Source: Rikenellaceae bacterium (GTDB lineage: Bacteria; Bacteroidota; Bacteroidia; Bacteroidales; Rikenellaceae). From it: a DNA stretch of 64,000 nt. Made by a program: the position numbers and the translations under genes. The stretch covers positions 62,001-126,000 of the forward strand of contig SUZF01000002.1 in assembly GCA_015060065.1 (NCBI GenBank), in the 5' to 3' direction. Under the pieces are notes generated by a model that was not told the origin of the DNA, did no database searches, and was given only the letters and a program-made list of their open reading frames with translations. Of this stretch, positions 1 through 7,096 are shown one piece after another (the stretch's first letter is position 1; each line of letters opens with the position of its first letter).

Positions 1-670
1 CCCCAACAACACCGAGAAGTACATCGGTTCTGACGAGAATTGGGAGAAGGCAGAGAGTGCAATTATTCAGGCGACGAAGGAGAAGGGTCTGAACACGGTT
101 ATCGAGTATGGCGAGGCGGCATTCTATGGCCCGAAACTCGACTTTATGGTCAAGGATGCGCTGGGTCGCAGTTGGCAGTTGGGTACCATTCAGGTCGATT
201 ACAACCTGCCGGAGCGTTTCGACTTGACCTACAAGGGTGCTGACGACAAACTCCACCGCCCGATTATGATTCACCGCGCACCGTTTGGCTCGATGGAGCG
301 TTTCGTGGCAGTGCTGTTGGAGCATACGGCGGGCAAGTTCCCCTTGTGGTTGGCTCCCGACCAGGCTGTTGTACTGCCCATCTCGGAGAAGTTCAACGAC
401 TATGCCGAGGAGGTTGTGGCATATCTGAATCGTCACGATATCCGCACCCACATCGACGACCGCAACGAGAAGATTGGTCGCAAGATTCGCGATAACGAAC
501 TTAAACGTATCCCCTACCTGCTCATCGTGGGCGAGAAGGAGGCTACGGAGCGTCTGGTTTCGGTGCGCGCACAGGGCGAGGGCGACAAGGGTCAGATGAC
601 GCTCGAAGAGTATCGCGACTATATGCACAATCTTGTCAGCGAGGAGATTGAAGCTAACAAGATGAAATAA
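1..670 (+). CDS. thrS: Threonyl-tRNA synthetase, C-terminal part (5' end outside window)
   Basis: This charges tRNA-Thr with threonine in the cytoplasm. The reading frame is open from base 2 and ends with TAA at 668-670, so only about 222 residues are present. The first half is the end of the class II catalytic core: a Y-G-P-K-L-D segment, then the motif 3 region [18 protein letters not shown] with its arginine. A linker (FPLWLAPDQ) leads to the HGTP anticodon-binding domain, which covers roughly the last 110 residues ([41 protein letters not shown]). The partner downstream is infC, 40 nt away on the same strand, the usual thrS-infC arrangement. Identification is secure; the N-terminal TGS and editing domains cannot be seen. 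Confidence 0.97.
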   Translation, partial: PNNTEKYIGSDENWEKAESAIIQATKEKGLNTVIEYGEAAFYGPKLDFMVKDALGRSWQLGTIQVDYNLPERFDLTYKGADDKLHRPIMIHRAPFGSMERFVAVLLEHTAGKFPLWLAPDQAVVLPISEKFNDYAEEVVAYLNRHDIRTHIDDRNEKIGRKIRDNELKRIPYLLIVGEKEATERLVSVRAQGEGDKGQMTLEEYRDYMHNLVSEEIEANKMK

Positions 671-710
671 AGCAGACTAAATTAAAAATTAACCAATACT
701 TATAAAAACT

Positions 711-1316
711 TTGGCAAACCAGAGACCATTCAAACCGAGACCGATTGTCCCGGCGAATAATCAGAATCAGGCGAACCGCCAGAACGGTCGCCGTCCGGAG
801 AAAGAGAATCCCCACCGTATCAACGACGAGATTACGGCACCGCAGGTGCGCGTAGTCGGAGATAACGTGGAGCCGAACCTTGTACTGCCCATCCGCGAGG
901 CTATACGTCTGGCAGATGAGATGGAGTTGGACCTTATCGAGATTTCGCCCAAGGCGGAGCCTCCCGTATGTCGCATTGCCGACTACCAGAAGTTCCTCTA
1001 TCAGCAGAAGAAGAAGGCAAAGGAGATTAAGGCAAAGCAGACCAAGGTTGTAATCAAGGAGATTCGTTTCGGTCCGCAGACTGACGACCACGACTACAAC
1101 TTCAAACTCAAACACGCCGAGAACTTCCTCAAAGAGGGTGCAAAGGTGAAGGCTTATGTCTTCTTCCGCGGACGCTCGATTGTCTTCAAGGAGCAGGGTG
1201 AGATTCTACTGTTGCGCTTCGCCACAGACTTGGAGGAGATTGCAAAGGTAGAGGTTATGCCGGCACTCGAAGGCAAGAAGATGAATATGATTCTCGCGCC
1301 GAAGGGTAAGAAGTAA
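711..1316 (+). CDS. infC: Translation initiation factor IF-3
   Basis: IF-3 binds the 30S subunit, keeps subunits apart and proofreads start codon/initiator tRNA pairing. The 201-residue product has a basic, low-complexity N-terminus (about 30 residues), the IF3 N-domain ([18 protein letters not shown]), a Lys-rich linker ([14 protein letters not shown]) and the C-domain ([21 protein letters not shown], ending MILAPKGKK). The start is TTG at 711: no ATG or GTG lies in frame between the thrS stop and the conserved N-domain. A weak start codon is a known route of IF-3 autoregulation (AUU in E. coli), so TTG here may serve the same purpose. The usual followers rpmI and rplT are absent; a strong terminator comes instead. 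Confidence 0.97.
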   Translation: MANQRPFKPRPIVPANNQNQANRQNGRRPEKENPHRINDEITAPQVRVVGDNVEPNLVLPIREAIRLADEMELDLIEISPKAEPPVCRIADYQKFLYQQKKKAKEIKAKQTKVVIKEIRFGPQTDDHDYNFKLKHAENFLKEGAKVKAYVFFRGRSIVFKEQGEILLLRFATDLEEIAKVEVMPALEGKKMNMILAPKGKK

Positions 1317-1337
1317 AATTTAACAAGTAAAACTTAC

Positions 1338-1384
1338 ATTAAATGGGCTGTCCAGCATTTGTTGTGACAGCCCATTTAATTTTC
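1338..1384 (+). terminator. Intrinsic terminator after infC
   Basis: A perfect 15-bp inverted repeat (ATTAAATGGGCTGTC at 1338-1352, its complement at 1366-1380) with a 13-nt loop is followed by a short T run. It ends the thrS-infC transcript before the oppositely oriented lipoprotein gene. The A-rich left flank and T-rich right flank could let it work in both directions. Confidence 0.85.
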
Positions 1385-1420
1385 CATCTAAACATATAAA
1401 CTTAGAGGTAACAAAAACTA

Positions 1421-2014
1421 TTATTCGTACTTTGTACCTACACCATCAATGTTAAATTCAAAAATATAATCCAATTTTTTATTATCTATTTCGATAGGGA
1501 AATATATTTTGACTTTACGTCCGACTATGCGACTAACATGTTGTTGGGTTGAATACTTTGGGAATAGCGTAGAACAACCCGTATCCGGATGCACAACCCC
1601 CGAAAAATTCAAGGATGCTGGCACTATTGACATTGGGGCATCATCATTAAAACCCTTATTATCAACTTTAGTTACCACACTATTTTCATCACTATATACT
1701 ATTTCATTCCAATAAATTTTAATAGTACTTTTCGATACATTTTGCAACACAAAATTAAAACGATCGCCCTTGTTTACATCATATTGCCAAAGCATCGAAA
1801 CAAACTGATCACTAAAAAGATACTGATACTCATCATAAAAAAAGAGTCCATTCTCAGTTTGTATACTTTTAGGTATTGTACATTTCTTAATCTTCACCTC
1901 TTTTTCAATTGGAGATTCCACTTTGCTCAAAGACACATCATAGTATAAACTTGACGTAACACCACATGAAGATAAAAGAAAAACGCACAACCAAATTATT
2001 GAAAACTTTCTCAT
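1421..2014 (-). CDS. Hypothetical lipoprotein, AT-rich
   Basis: A protein of about 197 residues of unknown function. The chosen start is the ATG at 2014, giving an N-terminus MRKFSIIWLCVFLLSSC: a short charged region, a hydrophobic stretch and a lipobox (L-S-S-C), so it should be exported and lipid-anchored. An ATG three codons upstream is also possible. The rest looks like a beta-rich domain (YYDVSLSKVESPIEKEVKIKKC, FYDEYQYLFSDQFVSMLWQYDV, VKIYFPIEIDNKKLDYIFEF) with no motif I recognise. The gene is clearly more AT-rich than its neighbours and uses Asn/Lys/Ile codons heavily, which suggests recent acquisition. It is transcribed alone, against the flanking plus-strand genes. Confidence 0.75.
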   Translation of the reverse strand: MRKFSIIWLCVFLLSSCGVTSSLYYDVSLSKVESPIEKEVKIKKCTIPKSIQTENGLFFYDEYQYLFSDQFVSMLWQYDVNKGDRFNFVLQNVSKSTIKIYWNEIVYSDENSVVTKVDNKGFNDDAPMSIVPASLNFSGVVHPDTGCSTLFPKYSTQQHVSRIVGRKVKIYFPIEIDNKKLDYIFEFNIDGVGTKYE

Positions 2015-2103
2015 AAGACACAATAATTAGTTCAACTCATATCTAATTGATACAAATTTAGCAAAAATATACCAATAAACAAACATATTTATTTCTCTTT
2101 AAC

Positions 2104-2111
2104 TACCTTTG
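2104..2111 (+). promoter_or_regulatory. Bacteroidota -7 element before the LuxE-like gene
   Basis: TACCTTTG fits TAnnTTTG. Only four bases (TAAT) separate it from the ATG at 2116, so the expected transcription start falls at or next to the start codon. No clear -33 TTG stands at the normal spacing. Confidence 0.55.
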
Positions 2112-2115
2112 TAAT

Positions 2116-3081
2116 ATGAAAGGTATTGACGATATCGTAACGATTCGTAACGACGAGGAGTTCTCGCAGGCGGCACTTGCGCTGTTTCGCTTTCAGGCGG
2201 AGCGGTGCGAGCCTTATCGTCAATACCTCGAACTGCTCGGCATCAACCCTGCGGAGGTGTGCCGGGTGGAGGATATTCCCTGCCTGCCCATCGAACTATT
2301 CAAGTCGCACACCATCTATTGTGGCGAAGGCGAGCCGGAGGTGGTCTTCACATCGAGTAGCACCACGGGGCAGACCCCCTCACGGCACCCGATGGCTCGA
2401 CTATCGATTTATGAGAGGGCCTTTACCGCGGCATTTCGCCAATTTTATGGCGACCCGTCAGAGTATGGCATCTACGCACTGCTACCCTCCTATCTGCAAC
2501 GCAAAGGCTCCTCGTTGGTCTATATGGCTGACCATCTCATCTCGGCTGCCGGTGCGGGAGGTTTCTACCTTGACGACTACGAAAGGCTGATAGCCGATAT
2601 GGAGGCAGACCCGAAGCCGAAGATTCTGCTCGGTGTAAGTTATGCCTTGTGGGAGTTGGCAGAGCGATATGCTCCCTGCCTGCGCAACACTATCGTTATG
2701 GAGACGGGCGGAATGAAGGGTTATCGCGAGGAGATTCCGAAGGCGGAGTTTCATCGCATACTTACCTCGGCATTCGGAGTCGAGAGAATTCACTCCGAGT
2801 ATGGTATGGCAGAACTCACCTCGCAGGCATACTCTTTGGGCGAGGGGGTATTCCGCACTCCACGATGGATGAAGGTTTTGGTGCGCGACATCAACGACCC
2901 CTTCACGCTACTTGCCGAAGGCTCACGTGGCGGTGTGAATATCATCGACCTTGCAAACATATACTCCTGCGCATTTATCGAGACACAGGACGTAGGCCGT
3001 CGTTTTGCGGATGACTCATTCACAATCGAGGGGCGCATTGACCGTAGCGAGATTCGTGGCTGCAACCTGCTTATTCAGTAG
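2116..3081 (+). CDS. LuxE/PaaK-like acyl-protein synthetase
   Basis: A 321-residue relative of LuxE, the acyl-protein synthetase of the ANL adenylating superfamily, which activates a carboxylic acid with ATP and passes it on as a thioester. Visible marks are the early FRFQAERCEPYRQYL segment, PCLPIELFKSH, and the nucleotide-binding loop FTSSSTTGQTPSRH around residues 80-93. A later Y-G-M-A-E-L-T-S-Q motif sits around 235, and the C-terminus has QDVGRRF and a GRIDRSEIRGC end. Such proteins occur in surface-polysaccharide loci, where they may prime an acyl group. The neighbour is a NeuA-like gene 50 nt downstream with no promoter between, so the two are likely one operon. The substrate is unknown. 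Confidence 0.8.
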   Translation: MKGIDDIVTIRNDEEFSQAALALFRFQAERCEPYRQYLELLGINPAEVCRVEDIPCLPIELFKSHTIYCGEGEPEVVFTSSSTTGQTPSRHPMARLSIYERAFTAAFRQFYGDPSEYGIYALLPSYLQRKGSSLVYMADHLISAAGAGGFYLDDYERLIADMEADPKPKILLGVSYALWELAERYAPCLRNTIVMETGGMKGYREEIPKAEFHRILTSAFGVERIHSEYGMAELTSQAYSLGEGVFRTPRWMKVLVRDINDPFTLLAEGSRGGVNIIDLANIYSCAFIETQDVGRRFADDSFTIEGRIDRSEIRGCNLLIQ

Positions 3082-3131
3082 CGAGAAACGAAGCGACATC
3101 ACAACAGAAGAATAAAAAAGTCAGAAAAAAT

Positions 3132-3776
3132 ATGAAAACCGTAGCATTCGTACCCATTCGTCTTAACTCGCAACGCGTGGCGGGCAAAAATATGCGCCTG
3201 CTGGGCGACAAACCGCTGATGTGTCATATTCTGCAAACATTGGTCGAGGTCGAGGGCATTGATGAGGTCTATGTCTATTGCAGTGATGAGTCGGTGGCAG
3301 AAATCCTACCCGCAGGAGTCAAGTTCCTGCGTCGTGACCCCTCGCTCGACAGCGACACCACACTCGGCAAGGATATCTACAACGCCTTCACTCGCGAGGT
3401 CGAGGCAGATTGGTATATGCTGGCGCATGCGACCTCGCCCTTCATACGTCGCACAACAATCGAGAAGGCTCTACGCAAGGTGCATGCAGGCGAGGCTGAC
3501 TCATCATTCAGTGCCGAGCGGGTGCAGACCTTTGCGTGGTTCGAGGGCAAGCCTCTGAACTACTCGCTCGACAATATTCCCCGCACGCAGACTATCGAGC
3601 CGGTCTATGTCGAGACCAGCGCATTCTTTATCTTCTCGCGTGAGTTATGGTGCAAACAGGGTCGTCGCATAGGCAACAATCCCTACATTGCTGTCGTGGA
3701 TCATATCGAAGGTCTTGATATCGACTACCCCGAAGATTTCGAAATGGCAGAGATGATTCTCTCAATCCGCAAGTAA
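3132..3776 (+). CDS. Cytidylyltransferase of the NeuA/CMP-sialate synthetase family
   Basis: A 214-residue single-domain enzyme of the acylneuraminate cytidylyltransferase family, which joins CTP to an acidic sugar (sialic acid-like or Kdo-like) to give a CMP-sugar for glycan synthesis. The N-terminal nucleotide loop is clear: FVPIRLNSQRVAGKNMRLLGDKPL. Further family marks are LAHATSPFIR near residue 98, corresponding to the usual P-T-S-P region, and a C-terminal VVDHIEGLDIDYPEDF. The exact sugar cannot be read from sequence. The 3' end overlaps the convergent gene at 3762 by 15 bp. It is probably cotranscribed with the LuxE-like gene. Confidence 0.82.
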   Translation: MKTVAFVPIRLNSQRVAGKNMRLLGDKPLMCHILQTLVEVEGIDEVYVYCSDESVAEILPAGVKFLRRDPSLDSDTTLGKDIYNAFTREVEADWYMLAHATSPFIRRTTIEKALRKVHAGEADSSFSAERVQTFAWFEGKPLNYSLDNIPRTQTIEPVYVETSAFFIFSRELWCKQGRRIGNNPYIAVVDHIEGLDIDYPEDFEMAEMILSIRK

Positions 3777-4646
3777 AACACCTCTTTCGTAGGCATCAAT
3801 CATCGAGCCTTCGGTGCAGTTAATAATCTCGGCACCGAGCGAAGTTGCATAATCTTGCAAAATCTCGTGACCACGGAAGAGTTGTGCCGTCTCGGCAAGA
3901 TACTCTGCGAGGGTATAAGGCTCCGCAGGCACCTTCTTCATAATAGGCATCGGCTCGGCAGGTGCGGTATCGTAGTAGTGGCTGTCGCGACGGCAGAGCA
4001 GATTATCTTCATTGACCACAAGACCGTCGAGCAGCGTATGATCCACACCGTAGAGTTCCAATCGTCGATATCCGAGTCGCAGAGCGATATACTCGCCAAC
4101 CTGCACCACCGTACCATAGTTCGCACTGCCCAAGCCGCGACGGAAGAGCCAATGTCGCACTGATGAAAATCCCTCATAGAGAGTGGTATGGAACGGCACG
4201 ATGCGTATATTCTCGTTAGGCAACGCTGCGCGGTAGTCAAACTTTTCGGGGTTATAGTACTGAACATAGAGAGTCATCTTCCAGGTCACTCGCTCTGCCA
4301 GCAGGCGATAGAGGGCATCTACCCTCTCCTGCATAGCCGTAGCACGGAAGAACATCGGGTCTGAAAGCACATAGAACGCAGGCTTCAACTCCACAAAACG
4401 CTCATCCTCGGCAAAGAAATTCACCGCCATAAAGTCATACTCCTCCCTGCGCTCCAAGAGCGTTGGCAACTCCTTTGCCAACGAGGGACCATTACCGAGT
4501 ATAGCCACCTTTTCGTGCGATGCTGCACCTCGACCAGCACGACCTACATAGTCGCGAAAATTCTCCTTCACGGCCATTACCGCAAAGTAGAGAGCCGTGT
4601 CAAAAGTGTGGTGCAAAGCCAAAATTATCTTCTCCGAGAGTTTCAT
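3762..4646 (-). CDS. DUF115/MptE-like or GT42-like glycan protein
   Basis: A protein of about 294 residues; the ATG at 4646 (MKLSEKIILAL) is chosen because the longer frame has only low-complexity sequence upstream and crosses the promoter. A short hydrophobic N-terminus is followed by a Rossmann-like start KVAILGNGPSL near residue 47 and a later segment LRLGYRRLELYGVDHTLLDG with VNEDN. The C-terminus has INCTEGSMIDAYER. The GNGPSL motif and the GVDHT segment are shared by the DUF115/MptE-like family and by GT42 sialyltransferases, so a role in glycan transfer fits the NeuA-like neighbour. I cannot choose between these families by eye. It diverges from the GT2 gene through a shared promoter. 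Confidence 0.7.
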   Translation of the reverse strand: MKLSEKIILALHHTFDTALYFAVMAVKENFRDYVGRAGRGAASHEKVAILGNGPSLAKELPTLLERREEYDFMAVNFFAEDERFVELKPAFYVLSDPMFFRATAMQERVDALYRLLAERVTWKMTLYVQYYNPEKFDYRAALPNENIRIVPFHTTLYEGFSSVRHWLFRRGLGSANYGTVVQVGEYIALRLGYRRLELYGVDHTLLDGLVVNEDNLLCRRDSHYYDTAPAEPMPIMKKVPAEPYTLAEYLAETAQLFRGHEILQDYATSLGAEIINCTEGSMIDAYERGVLLAD

Positions 4647-4649
4647 ACA

Positions 4650-4684
4650 TTGCAAAACTAATAAAATATCGCTACATTTGCAAT
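4650..4684. promoter_or_regulatory. Symmetric bidirectional promoter
   Basis: On the plus strand TTG (4650-4652), 20 nt, TACATTTG (4673-4680). On the minus strand TTG (4683-4681), 20 nt, TAGTTTTG (4660-4653). The two promoters fully interlock inside about 35 bp. The ATGs lie only 4 nt (plus) and 6 nt (minus) beyond the -7 elements, so both mRNAs may be leaderless. Confidence 0.75.
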
Positions 4685-5623
4685 ATGCAGCGAGTAGCAA
4701 ACAAAATATCGGTCGTAATTCCGCTCTACAACAAGCGCGAAAGCATTGCTCATGCAATCTCTTCGGTCGTGGCACAGACGCCTGCGCCACGCGAGATTAT
4801 CGTTGTGGATGACGGCTCAACCGACGGCAGTGGCGAGGTCGTGGAGGCTCTGGCTGCCGAGAATCCGACAATACGAATCATCCACCAATCCAACAAGGGC
4901 GTGAGTGCTGCCAGAAATCGCGCAATCGAGGCTGCCACGGGAGAATACATCGCCCTGCTCGATGGAGATGATACGTGGCGAGAGGGATATATTGCCGAGA
5001 TTTGTCGGCTTATAACGACCTATCCCGACTGTGGGGCATACGCCACAGGATTCTATGTTGTCGATGGCTCACAGCGGGTTGTGGGCGACACTCCGCAGTG
5101 TGAGGGCGAGGTCGATTTCTTTGCCGAGGCGCAACGCCACTACGTTCTCATCCCCTCTGCCACAACACTCAATCGCTCACTTGTGCTTCGCCTTGGGGGC
5201 TTCCCCGAAGGTATGCGTATGGGCGAAGACCAATATCTCTGGGTCAAGATTGCCCGCAATGCGAAGGTCTGCATCTCGCCTACACCTCTTGTCGAGTACT
5301 CACGCAGTGGCGAGAATCGCTCGGCTGCAATCTACACCCCCGAAGAGAGTGCCTACTCCTTGGATGAGTTGTACGACCCCTCGACGAAAGACGGCAGCAA
5401 CGAATACTTGGCACGTGTGGCGTTGGGTAAGGCTCTTGTTCAAAGTGTCAAGGGAGGTACTGCCGAGGCTCGTCGTGCAGCAGAGTTCTTCGGCTACACC
5501 CGACTGCATCGTCGCGCACTGCGCAAGGTGCGAGTGCTGAATGCCCTCCCCGTTAGTTGGCGAGCGACAGCACTGAATATCTACAACCATCTGGCGTGGC
5601 TCATAGCCCGAAAAGGGTTATAG
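4685..5623 (+). CDS. Family 2 glycosyltransferase
   Basis: A GT-A fold glycosyltransferase of 312 residues that transfers a sugar from a nucleotide donor during surface glycan synthesis, on the cytoplasmic face. The ATG at 4685 is chosen because it directly precedes the conserved start ISVVIPLYNKRESI; the open frame continues upstream but crosses the divergent gene and the promoter. Motifs: EIIVVDDGSTDGS near residue 40, NKGVSAARNRAIEAATGEY, the metal-binding LLDGDDTW near 97, and GEDQYLWVKIA near 185, a typical E-D acceptor motif. Acceptor and donor are unknown. It belongs with the LuxE-like, NeuA-like and DUF115-like genes beside it. Confidence 0.9.
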   Translation: MQRVANKISVVIPLYNKRESIAHAISSVVAQTPAPREIIVVDDGSTDGSGEVVEALAAENPTIRIIHQSNKGVSAARNRAIEAATGEYIALLDGDDTWREGYIAEICRLITTYPDCGAYATGFYVVDGSQRVVGDTPQCEGEVDFFAEAQRHYVLIPSATTLNRSLVLRLGGFPEGMRMGEDQYLWVKIARNAKVCISPTPLVEYSRSGENRSAAIYTPEESAYSLDELYDPSTKDGSNEYLARVALGKALVQSVKGGTAEARRAAEFFGYTRLHRRALRKVRVLNALPVSWRATALNIYNHLAWLIARKGL

Positions 5624-5647
5624 CGACCAATAGCTGATGACCGACGG

Positions 5648-7096
5648 CTAAATACGATGTCCGATTTCGGTGCGGGTCGAGGCATCGAGGTTGATAGCGA
5701 TGAATAGCATTATCGTAAAGGCGATAAGCGAAGAGCCTCCATAACTGACAAATGGCAGCGGGATTCCCATCACCGGCATCAATCCGATTGTCATACCGAC
5801 ATTAACCAGCGTATGGAATAGCAATATCGAGGCGACGCAGTAGCAATATACGCGAGTAAATGGCTCTCCACTACGCTCGCCCATCTTCATCAGTCGCATA
5901 ATCAGGGCGCACATCAGCCCCAGCACTACCAATGCTCCGACAAAGCCCCACTCTTCGCCCACCGTGCAGAAGATAAAGTCGGTGTGCTTCTCCGGAACGA
6001 AGTTATACTTAATCTGCGTACCCTGCATAAATCCCTTACCGAAGAGGCCTCCCGACCCGATAGCAATCTTCGACTGATGGACATTGTAGCCCTGACCGCG
6101 CAGGTCCTCGATAGCACCAAGGAATACCAATATACGATTTTGCTGGTGGGGTTTGAGGATATTGTTGAAGATATGCTCTGTCGTAGGCAGGAAAATCATC
6201 GATGCCATATAGAGGGCAAGCAGCACAAAGATATTGCGCAGGTTGGCTCGAAAGGCATATACCGCCACAGCAGCCACCCCGACAAACGACGAAATCATAA
6301 GCGAGATGTAGTACTCCCACTCCACTCCGCACAGCCTCAACAGATAGTGCAACACCATCGAGCCGAGGAATACCGCAGCCAACGCCACAATACGGCTTCG
6401 CCAGATGCGGTTCATCATCATCTCCGAGAGGGTGAATATCACGAGCAGCGACACGAGCAGAGCCGTAGGTGTAACCAGAAACGACACGATAAAGAGCAGA
6501 GCCACAAGCAGAATCGGGATACAGAGCCACTTGTTGAGTCCCTCGCGATAGAAGACAAAGAGGAACGACCCCAACACGATACCCGAACCGGTGTCATTCT
6601 GCAAGACGATGATTGCCAACGGCAACAGCAGCATCGCACCGAGCCTGAAAAGGTTACTCGGTCGGTTTATCGAGAACGAATATCCGCTCATCATTCGTGC
6701 CACCGCCAGCGCAATGGCAATCTTGGCAAACTCCACGGGTTGCACCCTTATCGAGCCGAACTGAAACCACGCCTTTGCACCATTGACCTCGCGACCGAAC
6801 AGCAACACCGCCACCAACAACAGAATACCGCCCAGATATGCCGGATATGCCAGCATGTGGAAGTAGCGGCTATCGAGCATCATAACGACAAATGCCATAA
6901 CCCACGCCACACCGACCCACATCATCTGCTTGGTATGGTTGTGTGCAAACGAGAAGAACTCCGCATCGCCCGCATCATACGAAGCCGACGTAATGCACAG
7001 TACGCCCACGATGGTCAGGGCGATGTAGAGTGCCACCGTCTTGAAATCGACTCCGTCGAAGATGTTTATGCGGTTATTTCGTCCGTTATTTATCAT
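5648..7096 (-). CDS. rodA: SEDS peptidoglycan polymerase RodA
   Basis: RodA polymerises lipid II into glycan strands during cell elongation, working with PBP2 in the inner membrane. The start at 7096 (MINNGRNNRINIFDG) gives 482 residues and overlaps the mrdA stop by 11 bp, the expected tight coupling. The protein is almost entirely membrane segments. SEDS marks: WFQFGSIRVQPVEFAKI near residue 130, QNDTGSGIV near 180, the periplasmic loop GYNVHQSKIAIGSGGLFGKGF, EKHTDFIF, and the C-terminal MPVMGIPLPFVSYGGSSL. The long internal loops are somewhat larger than in the E. coli protein. It is the last gene of the mreBCD-mrdA-rodA operon. Confidence 0.97.
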   Translation of the reverse strand: MINNGRNNRINIFDGVDFKTVALYIALTIVGVLCITSASYDAGDAEFFSFAHNHTKQMMWVGVAWVMAFVVMMLDSRYFHMLAYPAYLGGILLLVAVLLFGREVNGAKAWFQFGSIRVQPVEFAKIAIALAVARMMSGYSFSINRPSNLFRLGAMLLLPLAIIVLQNDTGSGIVLGSFLFVFYREGLNKWLCIPILLVALLFIVSFLVTPTALLVSLLVIFTLSEMMMNRIWRSRIVALAAVFLGSMVLHYLLRLCGVEWEYYISLMISSFVGVAAVAVYAFRANLRNIFVLLALYMASMIFLPTTEHIFNNILKPHQQNRILVFLGAIEDLRGQGYNVHQSKIAIGSGGLFGKGFMQGTQIKYNFVPEKHTDFIFCTVGEEWGFVGALVVLGLMCALIMRLMKMGERSGEPFTRVYCYCVASILLFHTLVNVGMTIGLMPVMGIPLPFVSYGGSSLIAFTIMLFIAINLDASTRTEIGHRI

